Shown here piece by piece: positions 18,184 through 26,133 of a stretch of 64,000 nucleotides of DNA. This DNA comes from Rhodospirillales bacterium. Lineage in GTDB: Bacteria; Pseudomonadota; Alphaproteobacteria; Reyranellales; Reyranellaceae. A program made the translations under genes and the position numbers. The DNA lies in assembly GCA_016185145.1 (NCBI GenBank), contig JACPOB010000005.1:55742-119741 (forward strand). The letters run 5' to 3'. Below the pieces are notes generated by a model. The model had not been told where the DNA came from and searched no databases. It was given only the letters and a program-made list of their open reading frames with translations. Numbering within the stretch: the first letter of the stretch is position 1; each line of letters opens with the position of its first letter.

Positions 18184-19554
18184 ATGATAATGCCATTCGA
18201 AAGCGCACTTCCCGACATCGCCTGGCCCGCCGCCGTTTCGGGTCGCGGCATGGCCAGCCTCTCCATTCTCTTCCAGCTCGAACGCACCCAATGGTGGCCG
18301 GCCGAGCGCCTGCGCGACGGACAGCAGGCACAGCTCAGGCGCCTGCTCGATCACGCCGCCCGGCACGTGCCATTCTACCGCCGCCGCCTCGGCAAGGTGG
18401 CCGACGCCGATGGCGACGCCTTCTGGCAGGCATGGCGCGAGCTGCCGTTGCTCACGCGCCAGGACGTGCAGCGGGCCGGCGACGACCTGCTCAGTCGCTC
18501 GCTGCCCGACGGGCATGGCGAGCTCACCGAAGTCCACACCTCCGGTTCGACCGGCAAGCCGGTCCGCGCCCTGCGCAGCGACCTCTGGCTGCTGATGTGG
18601 AGCGCGGTGACGGTGCGCGAGCACCTTTGGCATGGCCGCGACTTCTCGGCAAAGCTCGCCGCCATCCGCGATTCGACGAAGGGCAAGGCGCTCCATCCCG
18701 CCGGCGAGCGCCTCGACAATTGGGGTTTCTCGACCGCGGACATCTTCAGGACCGGTCCCAGCGTCAGCCTCAACATCACGACGCCGGTCGACGACCAGCT
18801 GGAATGGCTGTCGCGCGAGGAACCCGACTATCTGCTCACGCACCCGACGATGCTCGACCGGCTGATCCGGCGCAGCGTCGAGCTCGGCCTGCGCCCCAAA
18901 CGGCTGCGGCAGGTGCTGACGATCTCCGAGATCCTGGCGCCCGGTCTGCGCGAGCTCTGCAGCGCCGAGTGGGATGCGCGAGTCGTCGACACCTACAGCA
19001 CACGCGAGACCGGCTATCTCGCGCTCCAGTGCCCGGACACCGACCACTATCATCTGCAGTCGGAGACGGCCCTGGTCGAGCTCCTCGGCCCCGACGGTCG
19101 GCCCTGCGCGCCCGGCGAGATCGGGCGGGTGATCGTCACGCCGCTGCACAATCTGGCGATGCCGCTGGTGCGCTACGACGTCGGCGATCATGCCGAGGTG
19201 GGCGATCCCTGTCCCTGCGGCCGCGGCCTGCCGGCGATCCGACGCATCCTCGGCCGGCGGCAGAACTTGCTGCGCACGGCCGAGGGCGAGCGCTGGCCGC
19301 TGCTGTCGTCGGACGACATCGGCAAGCTCCTGACCCTGGCGCCAATCCGGCAATACCAGTTCGCCCAGACCCATCCCGACCGCATCGAGGTGCGCCTGCT
19401 GACCGCGCGGCCGCTCACCGACCAGGAGGCACGGGGCGTCGTCGGCTGGGCCCGGGCCAAGTTCGGTGGGGAATTCCGCATCGACCTCGCCTTCCCGGCC
19501 GAGCTTTCCCGCACGGCATCGGGTAAGTTCGAGGACTTCGTCTGCCTGCTGTGA
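18184..19554 (+). CDS. Phenylacetate-CoA ligase family (PaaK-like) adenylate-forming enzyme
   Basis: This protein of about 456 residues belongs to the ANL superfamily. The ATP-binding P-loop TSGSTGKPVRALRS is intact, and later motifs DTYSTRETGYLALQCPD, ILGRRQNLLRTAEGERWPLL and the C-terminal RTASGKFEDFV with the catalytic lysine fit PaaK/CapK relatives. It should activate a carboxylic acid as an acyl-adenylate, with CoA or another acceptor. Two ATGs (18178 and 18184) are six bases apart and start choice is open. A VOC protein gene follows 17 bases later, forming a two-gene unit. The true substrate is unknown; phenylacetate is not implied. Confidence 0.85.
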   Translation: MIMPFESALPDIAWPAAVSGRGMASLSILFQLERTQWWPAERLRDGQQAQLRRLLDHAARHVPFYRRRLGKVADADGDAFWQAWRELPLLTRQDVQRAGDDLLSRSLPDGHGELTEVHTSGSTGKPVRALRSDLWLLMWSAVTVREHLWHGRDFSAKLAAIRDSTKGKALHPAGERLDNWGFSTADIFRTGPSVSLNITTPVDDQLEWLSREEPDYLLTHPTMLDRLIRRSVELGLRPKRLRQVLTISEILAPGLRELCSAEWDARVVDTYSTRETGYLALQCPDTDHYHLQSETALVELLGPDGRPCAPGEIGRVIVTPLHNLAMPLVRYDVGDHAEVGDPCPCGRGLPAIRRILGRRQNLLRTAEGERWPLLSSDDIGKLLTLAPIRQYQFAQTHPDRIEVRLLTARPLTDQEARGVVGWARAKFGGEFRIDLAFPAELSRTASGKFEDFVCLL

Positions 19555-19571
19555 GGAAGAGGAGAAGCCCG

Positions 19572-20111
19572 ATGAGCGATCCTGCCTTGCCGTTGCGACT
19601 GCATCACAACGCCTATGTCTGCGCCGACCAGGAGCGCACGCGCCACTTCTACGAGGACATCGTCGGCCTGCCGCTGCTCGCCGCCTGGATCGAGGAGGCC
19701 GAGTTCCCGGAGTTCCCCGGCCGACGCACGAGCTATAGCCACGCCTTCTACGGCATCGGCGACGGCGGGGCGCTCGCCTTCTTCAACTTCGCCGATCCCG
19801 AAGCGGCCGCCGCCTACCAGGCGAACAAGCAACCGACCTTCGTCCATATCGCGCTCGCCGTGACCGGCGAGACGCAGGACCGAATCAAGCAGCAGCTCGA
19901 GCGCGCGGACCTCAAGGTGCGCGAAGTCGACCACGGCTACTGCAAATCGATCTACGTCCAGGATCCCGACGGCCTGCTGGTCGAGTTCACTTCCGACCCG
20001 CCCGACGCCGGCGAGATCGCCGCCCGCCAGCGCACCACGGCGCACGAGACGCTGCGCCGCTGGACGTCGGGCGACCGGCGGGTCAACAACGACATCCGGC
20101 CGCATCGCTGA
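19572..20111 (+). CDS. VOC family protein (glyoxalase/dioxygenase fold)
   Basis: This 179-residue protein carries one vicinal-oxygen-chelate unit: the first metal-ligand strand RLHHNAYVCADQERTRHFYEDIVGLPLL, a middle strand PTFVHIALAV and the end KSIYVQDPDGLLVEFTSDPPD with the acidic ligand. Members are metal-dependent glyoxalases, isomerases or extradiol dioxygenases. GAGGAGAAG precedes the ATG. It follows the PaaK-like ligase gene closely, so both may act in one catabolic step series. A short extra C-terminal tail (after GEIAARQRTTAHETLRRW) is seen in a subgroup of this family. Confidence 0.85.
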   Translation: MSDPALPLRLHHNAYVCADQERTRHFYEDIVGLPLLAAWIEEAEFPEFPGRRTSYSHAFYGIGDGGALAFFNFADPEAAAAYQANKQPTFVHIALAVTGETQDRIKQQLERADLKVREVDHGYCKSIYVQDPDGLLVEFTSDPPDAGEIAARQRTTAHETLRRWTSGDRRVNNDIRPHR

Positions 20112-20112
20112 T

Positions 20113-20193
20113 TCATGCTCTTCCGGACCGCGCGCATCTTGCGCGCTCATGGATCATGAGCGAGCCGGAGGCTCGCGGTCCGGAAGAGCATGA
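20113..20193. repeat. Palindromic repeat (family A, copy 2)
   Basis: The outer arms TCATGCTCTTCCGGACCGCG and complement are nearly perfect. The two inner hairpins differ: GCGCGCATCTTGCGCGC on the left and GCGAGCCGGAGGCTCGC on the right. It lies between convergent genes. Confidence 0.85.
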
Positions 20194-20198
20194 GCCCG

Positions 20199-20624
20199 TC
20201 AATCGCCGAGGTCGCCCCAGCTTGCCGTGCGCTCGATGCGGATGGCGATGACGGGAAGCTCGCGGAGGTCCATGGCGGCGAGCTGCCGGTAACGGCCCTG
20301 CAGCAGCGCCTGCGCCCGGGCATGCTCGGAGCCGTCGGCCAGGATCTCGGCCCGGCCGCGCAGCAACACCCAGGCGAGCCGCCGCCAGTCTTCGTCGTAG
20401 TGATCGAAGACGATGGCCGCCTGTGGGTTTTCCAGGATGTTGCCCAGCCGTTTCAGCGGCCGCTCGCTGGCGCGCTTGGGCTTGCGGTCGATGGTGATGT
20501 AGAGCGTGTCGTCCTCCAGCCCGAAGCAGACCGGCACGACATGAGGCGCCGCCTGCGCATCGGCGGTCGCCAGATGGCCGATCCGTCGCGTGTCGATGAA
20601 CCGACGCTCGCGCGCCGACAGCAT
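20199..20624 (-). CDS. PPOX-class (split-barrel) F420-dependent oxidoreductase, TIGR03668-like
   Basis: This 141-residue split beta-barrel flavin/deazaflavin protein begins MLSARERRFIDTRRIGHLAT, with PHVVPVCFGLEDDTLYITIDRKPKR, LKRLGNILENPQAAIVFDHYDEDW and WVLLRGRAEIL. This order matches the PPOX family subgroup annotated as TIGR03668. A GGAGG lies before the ATG. Members bind F420, FMN or heme; cofactor use is not proven here. It lies alone between two repeats. Confidence 0.82.
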   Translation of the reverse strand: MLSARERRFIDTRRIGHLATADAQAAPHVVPVCFGLEDDTLYITIDRKPKRASERPLKRLGNILENPQAAIVFDHYDEDWRRLAWVLLRGRAEILADGSEHARAQALLQGRYRQLAAMDLRELPVIAIRIERTASWGDLGD

Positions 20625-20951
20625 TGCAGGGCCTCCCCACCGGTCGTCGCCAGCAGGATGACACAGCGGGTTCCCGGACGCGATTTCCCGATATGCTACG
20701 AGATGTCATCCCGAGCGTAGCGAGGGACCCTTGCGGCAGCAGGAAAGGTCCCTCGCTACGCTCGGGATGACAGTGGGCGTCTAGCGGCGCCACGCCGCTT
20801 CGTTCTTGCGCTCGTAGATGGCGCGGATCGCCGTTGGCGGCAGGCATGGCAATCTCTTGCAGTTGGGCAACATCACCGGTGAACGACGGCGCCAAGAGCC
20901 GGTTGCCGGCGCGATTGACGACGGCCGGCAAGGCCTGCCATCAGATCACCG
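20625..20951. other. Gene-free stretch with one inverted repeat
   Basis: The 327 bases between the divergent oxidoreductase and site-2 protease genes hold a perfect inverted repeat at 20704-20772 and presumably both promoters. I see no coding sequence, tRNA or riboswitch in it. Confidence 0.5.
20704..20772. repeat. 26-base perfect inverted repeat (family D)
   Basis: The arms at 20704-20729 and 20747-20772 are perfectly complementary, starting TGTCATCCCGAGCGTAGCGA, with a 17-base loop. It is located upstream of both divergent genes. Elements with this core occur in many bacterial genomes; origin and function are unclear. Confidence 0.88.
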
Positions 20952-21644
20952 ATGGACCAGCAGCTCGCCAGCACCCTCTACACCGCCTCGACATGGGTGC
21001 TGCCCGTGCTGCTGGCGATCACCCTGCACGAGGCGAGCCACGGCTTCGTGGCGCATCTGCGCGGCGACGAGACGGCGTGGCGCCTCGGTCGCGTCAGCTT
21101 CAATCCGCTGAAGCACGTCGATCCGTTCGGCACCATCCTGCTGCCCGGACTGCTGCTGTTCCTGCACGCGCCCTTCCTGTTCGGCTACGCCAAGCCTGTG
21201 CCGGTCAACTTCCGGGCGCTGAAGAATCCGCGTCGCGACATGGTGCTGGTCGCGGCGGCCGGCCCCGGCATCAACATTGCGATGGCGATCGCGGCGGCGC
21301 TGCTGGCCCATGCCGTCGGCTTCCTGCCGGCCGGCGCGCAGCAGTGGACGGTGCTCAACCTCGAGAACGCCATCGTCATCAATGTCGTGCTGGCGGTGTT
21401 CAACATGATCCCCCTGCCGCCGCTCGACGGCGGCCGCGTCGCCGTCGGCCTGCTGCCCGACGTGCTCGCCCGGCCGCTGGCGCGGCTGGAAGGCTACGGC
21501 ATGATGATCCTCATCGGGCTGATCTTCATCCTGCCGCTGGTCGGCGCCCAGCTCGGCCAGAACCTGAACGTGATCGGCTGGCTGCTGGGCGGCCCGGTCG
21601 ACAGCATCATCGGCGCCATCCTGCGGCTCACCGGCAATGGGTAA
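20952..21644 (+). CDS. Site-2 protease family (M50) intramembrane metalloprotease
   Basis: This 230-residue membrane protein has the zinc motif HEASH (within LLAITLHEASHGFVAHLRGD) and the second motif NMIPLPPLDGGR that supplies the third zinc ligand (Asp). About six hydrophobic segments are present. It belongs to the short, PDZ-free M50 group, whose members cleave membrane-bound substrates or remain of unknown role. The FNPLKHVDPFGTILLPGLLL segment is typical. It is followed closely by a palindromic repeat and a convergent PAS gene. The protease function is inferred from intact zinc ligands. Confidence 0.9.
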   Translation: MDQQLASTLYTASTWVLPVLLAITLHEASHGFVAHLRGDETAWRLGRVSFNPLKHVDPFGTILLPGLLLFLHAPFLFGYAKPVPVNFRALKNPRRDMVLVAAAGPGINIAMAIAAALLAHAVGFLPAGAQQWTVLNLENAIVINVVLAVFNMIPLPPLDGGRVAVGLLPDVLARPLARLEGYGMMILIGLIFILPLVGAQLGQNLNVIGWLLGGPVDSIIGAILRLTGNG

Positions 21645-21648
21645 TTCT

Positions 21649-21712
21649 TACGGACGCGAGCTTCCAGCTCGCTCATGAGTCATGAGCGCGCAGGATGCGC
21701 GCGGTCCGGAAG
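21649..21712. repeat. Palindromic repeat (family A, copy 3)
   Basis: The inner hairpins are GCGAGCTTCCAGCTCGC on the left and GCGCGCAGGATGCGCGC on the right, around a CTCATGAGTCATGAG centre. The left outer arm lacks two bases compared with the right GCGGTCCGG. It lies between convergent genes. Confidence 0.82.
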
Positions 21713-21725
21713 ACCATGAACGAAC

Positions 21726-22298
21726 TCAAGCCGACGCAGCGAGCTCGGCAGCAGTGAGCTCGTACTCCTCGGCCATGTGCTGCAGCGCCGCGATGGTCTC
21801 GGGGTCGTTGATGCTGCGGGCGAGCCGGCGGCAGCGCCGAGCGTGGGCCAAGAACTCGTCGCGCCGCCGCGCCGAGGTGATGTCGACCAAAAGATTGACA
21901 GCGCCGGTGAACTCGCCCGAGGCGTCGAACAAAGGCGTGGGGTAAGGCAGGCAAGCCACCCGCCGGCCGTCCGGACGCTCGGCGATGATGGTGACGCCGC
22001 GGATCGAGCGCCGCTCCTTGATTGCCGCCGCCATTGGGCACTGATCGTGCGGCATCGGCTCGCCGTGATCGGTCATGAGCTTCCAGCTGACGCACCAGCG
22101 GTCGTGATTGGCGACCGGCGTGCGACCGGCAAGGTCGATGCAGGCTCGATTGTACCAGGTGATCACGCCGTCCCGATCGGTCACGTAGAGGGCCGTCGGC
22201 AGATCATCCAATGAACTGGGATTGCGGTCGGGCCGACCATCCAGGGCCTTCAAGGCGACCTGGACGATATCCTCGGCATCAAGAACTGGGGGCACCAA
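21726..22298 (-). CDS. PAS domain protein
   Basis: This protein of about 190 residues has a PAS domain at roughly 30-150 (DLPTALYVTDRDGVITWYNRACIDLAGRTP, later FTGAVNLLVDITSARRRDEF) and a short C-terminal helical region with no output domain. PAS modules sense small molecules, redox or light, or mediate protein contacts. The start is a TTG at 22298 or GTG at 22295 after an AGGAG about 12-14 bases upstream; the exact codon is uncertain. It is convergent with the site-2 protease and downstream of the GH25 gene region. Function as a sensor adaptor is inference. Confidence 0.75.
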   Translation of the reverse strand: MVPPVLDAEDIVQVALKALDGRPDRNPSSLDDLPTALYVTDRDGVITWYNRACIDLAGRTPVANHDRWCVSWKLMTDHGEPMPHDQCPMAAAIKERRSIRGVTIIAERPDGRRVACLPYPTPLFDASGEFTGAVNLLVDITSARRRDEFLAHARRCRRLARSINDPETIAALQHMAEEYELTAAELAASA

Positions 22299-22400
22299 CG
22301 CTGCATCCGCTCCTGACGGGCCCTGACGCCTGAATTCCCATATGGTTACAGCCGGATGAGGGCCGGGCAGCTTGTCACAGTTCCGCCAGGAGGCTCGATA

Positions 22401-23222
22401 CTAGGCGCGCGGACGACTGTTCCAGAACCGATAGAGGGAGTTGGCGTCGCCGTTGAACAAATTGCGATCGCAATAGGCGACACCGGCCACGGCGCGGGCC
22501 TGCGAGCCGTAGGCGACGTCGGTTTCGGTCTGGTTGGCGGCGTACTGCCAGAGCTTCCAGCCGCGATCAGCCCACGCCCACGGGATCTCCGGCTGCTCGC
22601 GATAGTCGGCGAGCCAGAGATCGCAGCGCGCCAGCAGCGAGCCGGGCTGCACCGGCTGGCCGAGACTGAGCCCCCGTCGGCCGTACTTCTGGCCGTTGGC
22701 CCATTGCGGATGGGTGTAGAGCATCGGCAGTCGGCCGGTCTGCTGGCGCACGACCTGCACGAAGGCCTCGGCTTGGGCGAGAGTCATGGTGTTGCGCGGA
22801 TTGGCGTCGTTGGGCTCGAGATCGAGGGCGATCAGCGTCGAGGGCCCCGGCCGCACGACCGAGAGGAAGGCCATCGCCTGATCGGAACCGGAATATTGCC
22901 GCGTGCCGAAGTGATAGGCGCCCCACAGCAGACCCGCCTGCTCGGCCAGCGGACGGCGGACAGCGTAGGACGAATCGACCCAATCGCCGCCTTCGGTGGC
23001 TTTGTGGATGAGCCCCAGGATGCCGCTGCGACGAATCGCGCCGAAGTCGCTGACGGCGACGCCGTGGCTGATGTCGATGACGGCGTCCAGTCCCGTCGGC
23101 CCCGTGGACGGATGGTCGATGTAGACGTCTCCCCCGCGCCTCGCGACGGGCTGCTGCCCGCCACAACCCGCCAGCGCCAGGCTGGCCAGCGCGCCCCCAA
23201 ACACAACTCTACGGGCAACCAT
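22401..23222 (-). CDS. GH25 family lysozyme-like lipoprotein
   Basis: This 273-residue protein has a lipoprotein leader (MVARRVVFGGALASLALAGC). The glycoside hydrolase 25 barrel is clear: first catalytic-side strand VIDISHGV, GLIHKATEGGDWVD, the acidic pair in ALDLEPND and the end GWKLWQYAAN. GH25 enzymes cut the N-acetylmuramic acid linkage of peptidoglycan. The ATG at 23222 gives a standard leader; another ATG seven codons upstream is less likely. The protein may remodel the cell's own wall or act on competitors. It is divergent from the peptidoglycan-binding protein gene at 23356, which suggests a shared cell-wall role. Confidence 0.88.
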   Translation of the reverse strand: MVARRVVFGGALASLALAGCGGQQPVARRGGDVYIDHPSTGPTGLDAVIDISHGVAVSDFGAIRRSGILGLIHKATEGGDWVDSSYAVRRPLAEQAGLLWGAYHFGTRQYSGSDQAMAFLSVVRPGPSTLIALDLEPNDANPRNTMTLAQAEAFVQVVRQQTGRLPMLYTHPQWANGQKYGRRGLSLGQPVQPGSLLARCDLWLADYREQPEIPWAWADRGWKLWQYAANQTETDVAYGSQARAVAGVAYCDRNLFNGDANSLYRFWNSRPRA

Positions 23223-23355
23223 CCCCAACCCTTCATTATGCAACCATTCGCATCATAGCATGGTTGGGCTGTGGGCTGGTGCGTGTTGGTCTCCGATTGG
23301 TCACGCTATGCGTCTGCCCCGATGGCGTATCTGCAGCAGTCGGCGAGGTGTGATC

Positions 23356-24144
23356 ATGCTGGGCGACGGCGCGATAGGTTCCACGATCGGTTCATGGTGG
23401 GGCAAGGTCCGGCCGAAGAGCGCTCGCCGCGACGCATCGCCCGCCAGCGACGCCATGTTCATCGACGTTATGGCCGACTTCTCGCGCAAGCTCGGCGAGC
23501 GGGCGGCTCGACAATCGGCCGCCAGCCTGGCCGCCGCGCAGCAGGAGCGGCGCGAAGCGTTACGGACCTATGACCGGGCACGCCGGCGCCAGCAGATGCT
23601 GACGGCGGGCGTCGCCGTGGGGGCGCTGATCGCTCTCGGCATCGCCTCGCTTGCTCCGCCCATCGCCCCGCCTGTCGCCGCCCCTCCGGCCGTCGCCGCG
23701 GCGCCCGAGCCGAACGGGCCGGCGCCACCTGTCATGGTGGCGGCTGTGCAGCCAACCGTCGTACCTGACGCCGCATCGGCCACGCCGGCGCCTCCGCCAA
23801 CACCTCCGGTTGCGGCGACACCGCCTGTGCCGGAGCCGCTGCGGGCCGACGAGATACGGGAAGTGCAGCAGCGCCTGCAGGGCTTCGGCTTCAATCCCGG
23901 ACCGGCCGACGGCGTCGCCGGGCGGATGACCGCCAACGCCGCCACGAGCTACCAGCAGAGTCGAGGCCAGCCGCTCAGCGGCGACGTCAATCGCGACCTG
24001 CTGGAGCAACTCCGCCAGGATCCGGCGCCCCAGGTGGCGCCGCCGCCTCAACGGACGGCTCAACGCGCCCGGCCATACGCCTCTGCACGCCGAGACGGAC
24101 CGCTCGATCAGCTCGGACGCTTCCTCGACTCGCTGGTACGCTGA
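23356..24144 (+). CDS. Membrane-anchored protein with peptidoglycan-binding domain
   Basis: This protein of about 262 residues starts MLGDGAIGSTIGSWWGKV. It has a cytoplasmic N-terminal helical part rich in Arg/Gln, one membrane segment (MLTAGVAVGALIALGIASLA), a Pro/Ala linker and a PG_binding_1 domain (EIREVQQRLQGFGFNPGPADGVAGRMTANAATSYQQ), then an Arg-rich tail. It should tie the inner membrane to the cell wall. The frame is open further upstream; 23356 is preferred since it gives the natural soluble start, with a GTG six bases before it as alternative. It is divergent from the GH25 gene. Confidence 0.75.
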   Translation: MLGDGAIGSTIGSWWGKVRPKSARRDASPASDAMFIDVMADFSRKLGERAARQSAASLAAAQQERREALRTYDRARRRQQMLTAGVAVGALIALGIASLAPPIAPPVAAPPAVAAAPEPNGPAPPVMVAAVQPTVVPDAASATPAPPPTPPVAATPPVPEPLRADEIREVQQRLQGFGFNPGPADGVAGRMTANAATSYQQSRGQPLSGDVNRDLLEQLRQDPAPQVAPPPQRTAQRARPYASARRDGPLDQLGRFLDSLVR

Positions 24145-24148
24145 GCGC

Positions 24149-26062
24149 TCAGACCAGGTCGCGGGGAATCGCGCAGTCCCAGTCGCGACTGCAGATTTCC
24201 TCGTCCCCGGCATAGGCGCGGAGGCTCGCCCGCAGGCGAAACGCCTCGTGCGTGCAGGACATCTGCATCGAGGTTTCAAGGCGCACCTGCCAGTCGTCGC
24301 GCCGCTTGGTCTGGGCCCGTCGCATTTCGGCGACGGCGCTGGTCGGGTCGTCGTCCTCGATATCGAGGTGGTACTTGCCTTCCCCGCTCAGCTCGAGGCC
24401 GAGCGTATCGCGCGCCGGCACGGCCGTTTGCGGCATCGGCAAGGGCGGCAGCGACGCGTCCTCCGATCGCGAGGGCCGCACCGGAAGGTCGAGCGTGCCG
24501 CCGAGGATCGTCACCGTTGCGTCATACGGCGCGGGCCAGATCATCGGCCAATACGTCGTCGAGAGCGCGAGCCGAATGCGATGGCCGGCCGGAAAGGTCG
24601 CACCGCAATCGTTGAGTTTCAGGCGAACGCGACAGCGCTCGCCCGGCACCATCGGCGACGGCGCGGCATGGCTGTCGCGATGCGTGAGGTTCAGCACGCC
24701 GAAGCTGACGCGCAGCGATTCACCCGACGGATGAACGTCGCACAGCCGGGCCACGAGATTGGCGACCGGCTTGTCGCAGGCAATGTCGAGCGTGACGACC
24801 GGGGCGCCCAGGATTTCCACGGTCTCGTCGAGCGGCGGCGTCTCGAACAGCAACGAGCGCGAATCGTCGGGCCGTTGATCGCCCGCCTGATCGTTGCCGC
24901 GGCCGAACGGGCACCATTCGCCGGCCTCGCTGCCAACCGTTTGCGGCGAGCGCACGTCGCGCGACGCAAGCGGCGCGCCTGCCGGCTGCAGGCCGTCGTT
25001 AGCCAGGAACAGGCGATGCGGCTTGCGATCGACCGGCGGCCAGACCGGCTCGGCCACCCAGCGTCCCGGCAGCGTCTCGTGATGCGTTGCCGGCCGGTGG
25101 CTCTCGGTCATCCAGGCCCGCAGCATCGGCTCGTCCATGACGCCCGTCGGCTTGCCTTTCAGCCAGTGGTCCCACCAGCGCAGCATCTCCTGCAGGAAGC
25201 CGATCTGTGGGCCGGGCTTGGCGAAATGGGGATAGGCATGCGCCCACGGGCCGATCAGTCCCTTGCGCGGCACAGCGAGACGTTCCAGCAGCCGCGGAAT
25301 GGCGTTGGTATAGCCGTCGGTCCAGCCGCCGACGGCGTAGACCGGGCATTTGATCGCGCTGAAATCCTCGCACACCGAGCCATGCCGCCAGTAGGCGTCG
25401 CGCCGCTGGTGCCGAAGCCAGGTCTCGAGGAACAGCGGCACGCCCTTCAGCCGTTCCAGCCACATCTCGCGCCACTGCTCGCCGACCAGCAGCGGATCGG
25501 GCGGTTGGCACATGTCGCCGAAGAAGAAGCCGCCCCAGCCGAGATCGGCCGAGGCGAGCTTGGCGCCGCCCATGTAGTGCACGTCGTCGGCATAGCGATC
25601 GTCGGTCGAACAGAGCGTCACGATGGCCTTGAGCGCCGGCGGCTGCAGCGCCGCGACCTGCAGGGCGTTGAAGCCGCCCCAGGAGATGCCGAACATGCCG
25701 ACCGCGCCGCTGCACCACGGCTGGCCGGCGAGCCAGGCGATCACCTCCAGCGCATCGTCGAGCTCGGCTTGGCTGTATTCATCGGAGAGCACGCCATCGG
25801 ACTCGCCGCTGCCGCGAATGTCGACGCGGACCGCGGCGTAGCCATGGCCGGCGAGATAGGGGTGGGTGAGCGCGTCGCGCTGATACGTGCCATCGCGCTT
25901 GCGGTAGGGCAGGTACTCCAGCAGCGCCGGCACGGGCCGGGCCTCGGCATCGTCGGGCAGCCAGATGCGGGCGGCGAGCCGTGTGCCGTCCCTGAGCGGA
26001 ACCAGCGTGTGCTCGATCTCGCGGACGGCGCGGGGGAACGACGTGACGATCAAGGCCGGCAT
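24149..26062 (-). CDS. CocE/NonD family hydrolase (X-Pro dipeptidyl-peptidase S15-like)
   Basis: This 637-residue enzyme has an N-terminal alpha/beta hydrolase domain with nucleophile elbow GISWGG (S127), acid region VGGWTDGYTN and catalytic His in GPWAHAYPH. It has a C-terminal jelly-roll (XPD_C) domain with LRVSFGVLNLTHRDSH and RLALSTTYWPMIWP. Family members hydrolyse acyl esters (cocaine esterase, glutaryl-7-ACA acylase) or X-Pro peptides. The ATG at 26062 begins just before the first strand; the frame is open further upstream but that part overlaps the divergent TPR gene and looks non-coding. No signal peptide, so cytoplasmic. The substrate is unknown. Confidence 0.88.
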   Translation of the reverse strand: MPALIVTSFPRAVREIEHTLVPLRDGTRLAARIWLPDDAEARPVPALLEYLPYRKRDGTYQRDALTHPYLAGHGYAAVRVDIRGSGESDGVLSDEYSQAELDDALEVIAWLAGQPWCSGAVGMFGISWGGFNALQVAALQPPALKAIVTLCSTDDRYADDVHYMGGAKLASADLGWGGFFFGDMCQPPDPLLVGEQWREMWLERLKGVPLFLETWLRHQRRDAYWRHGSVCEDFSAIKCPVYAVGGWTDGYTNAIPRLLERLAVPRKGLIGPWAHAYPHFAKPGPQIGFLQEMLRWWDHWLKGKPTGVMDEPMLRAWMTESHRPATHHETLPGRWVAEPVWPPVDRKPHRLFLANDGLQPAGAPLASRDVRSPQTVGSEAGEWCPFGRGNDQAGDQRPDDSRSLLFETPPLDETVEILGAPVVTLDIACDKPVANLVARLCDVHPSGESLRVSFGVLNLTHRDSHAAPSPMVPGERCRVRLKLNDCGATFPAGHRIRLALSTTYWPMIWPAPYDATVTILGGTLDLPVRPSRSEDASLPPLPMPQTAVPARDTLGLELSGEGKYHLDIEDDDPTSAVAEMRRAQTKRRDDWQVRLETSMQMSCTHEAFRLRASLRAYAGDEEICSRDWDCAIPRDLV

Positions 26063-26133
26063 CTTAGCCGCGACTTCCCTTCGATGGCATGACCGTTTAC
26101 AGGCTTTGTGATCGGAGGCAGGGGGAGCAGCCG

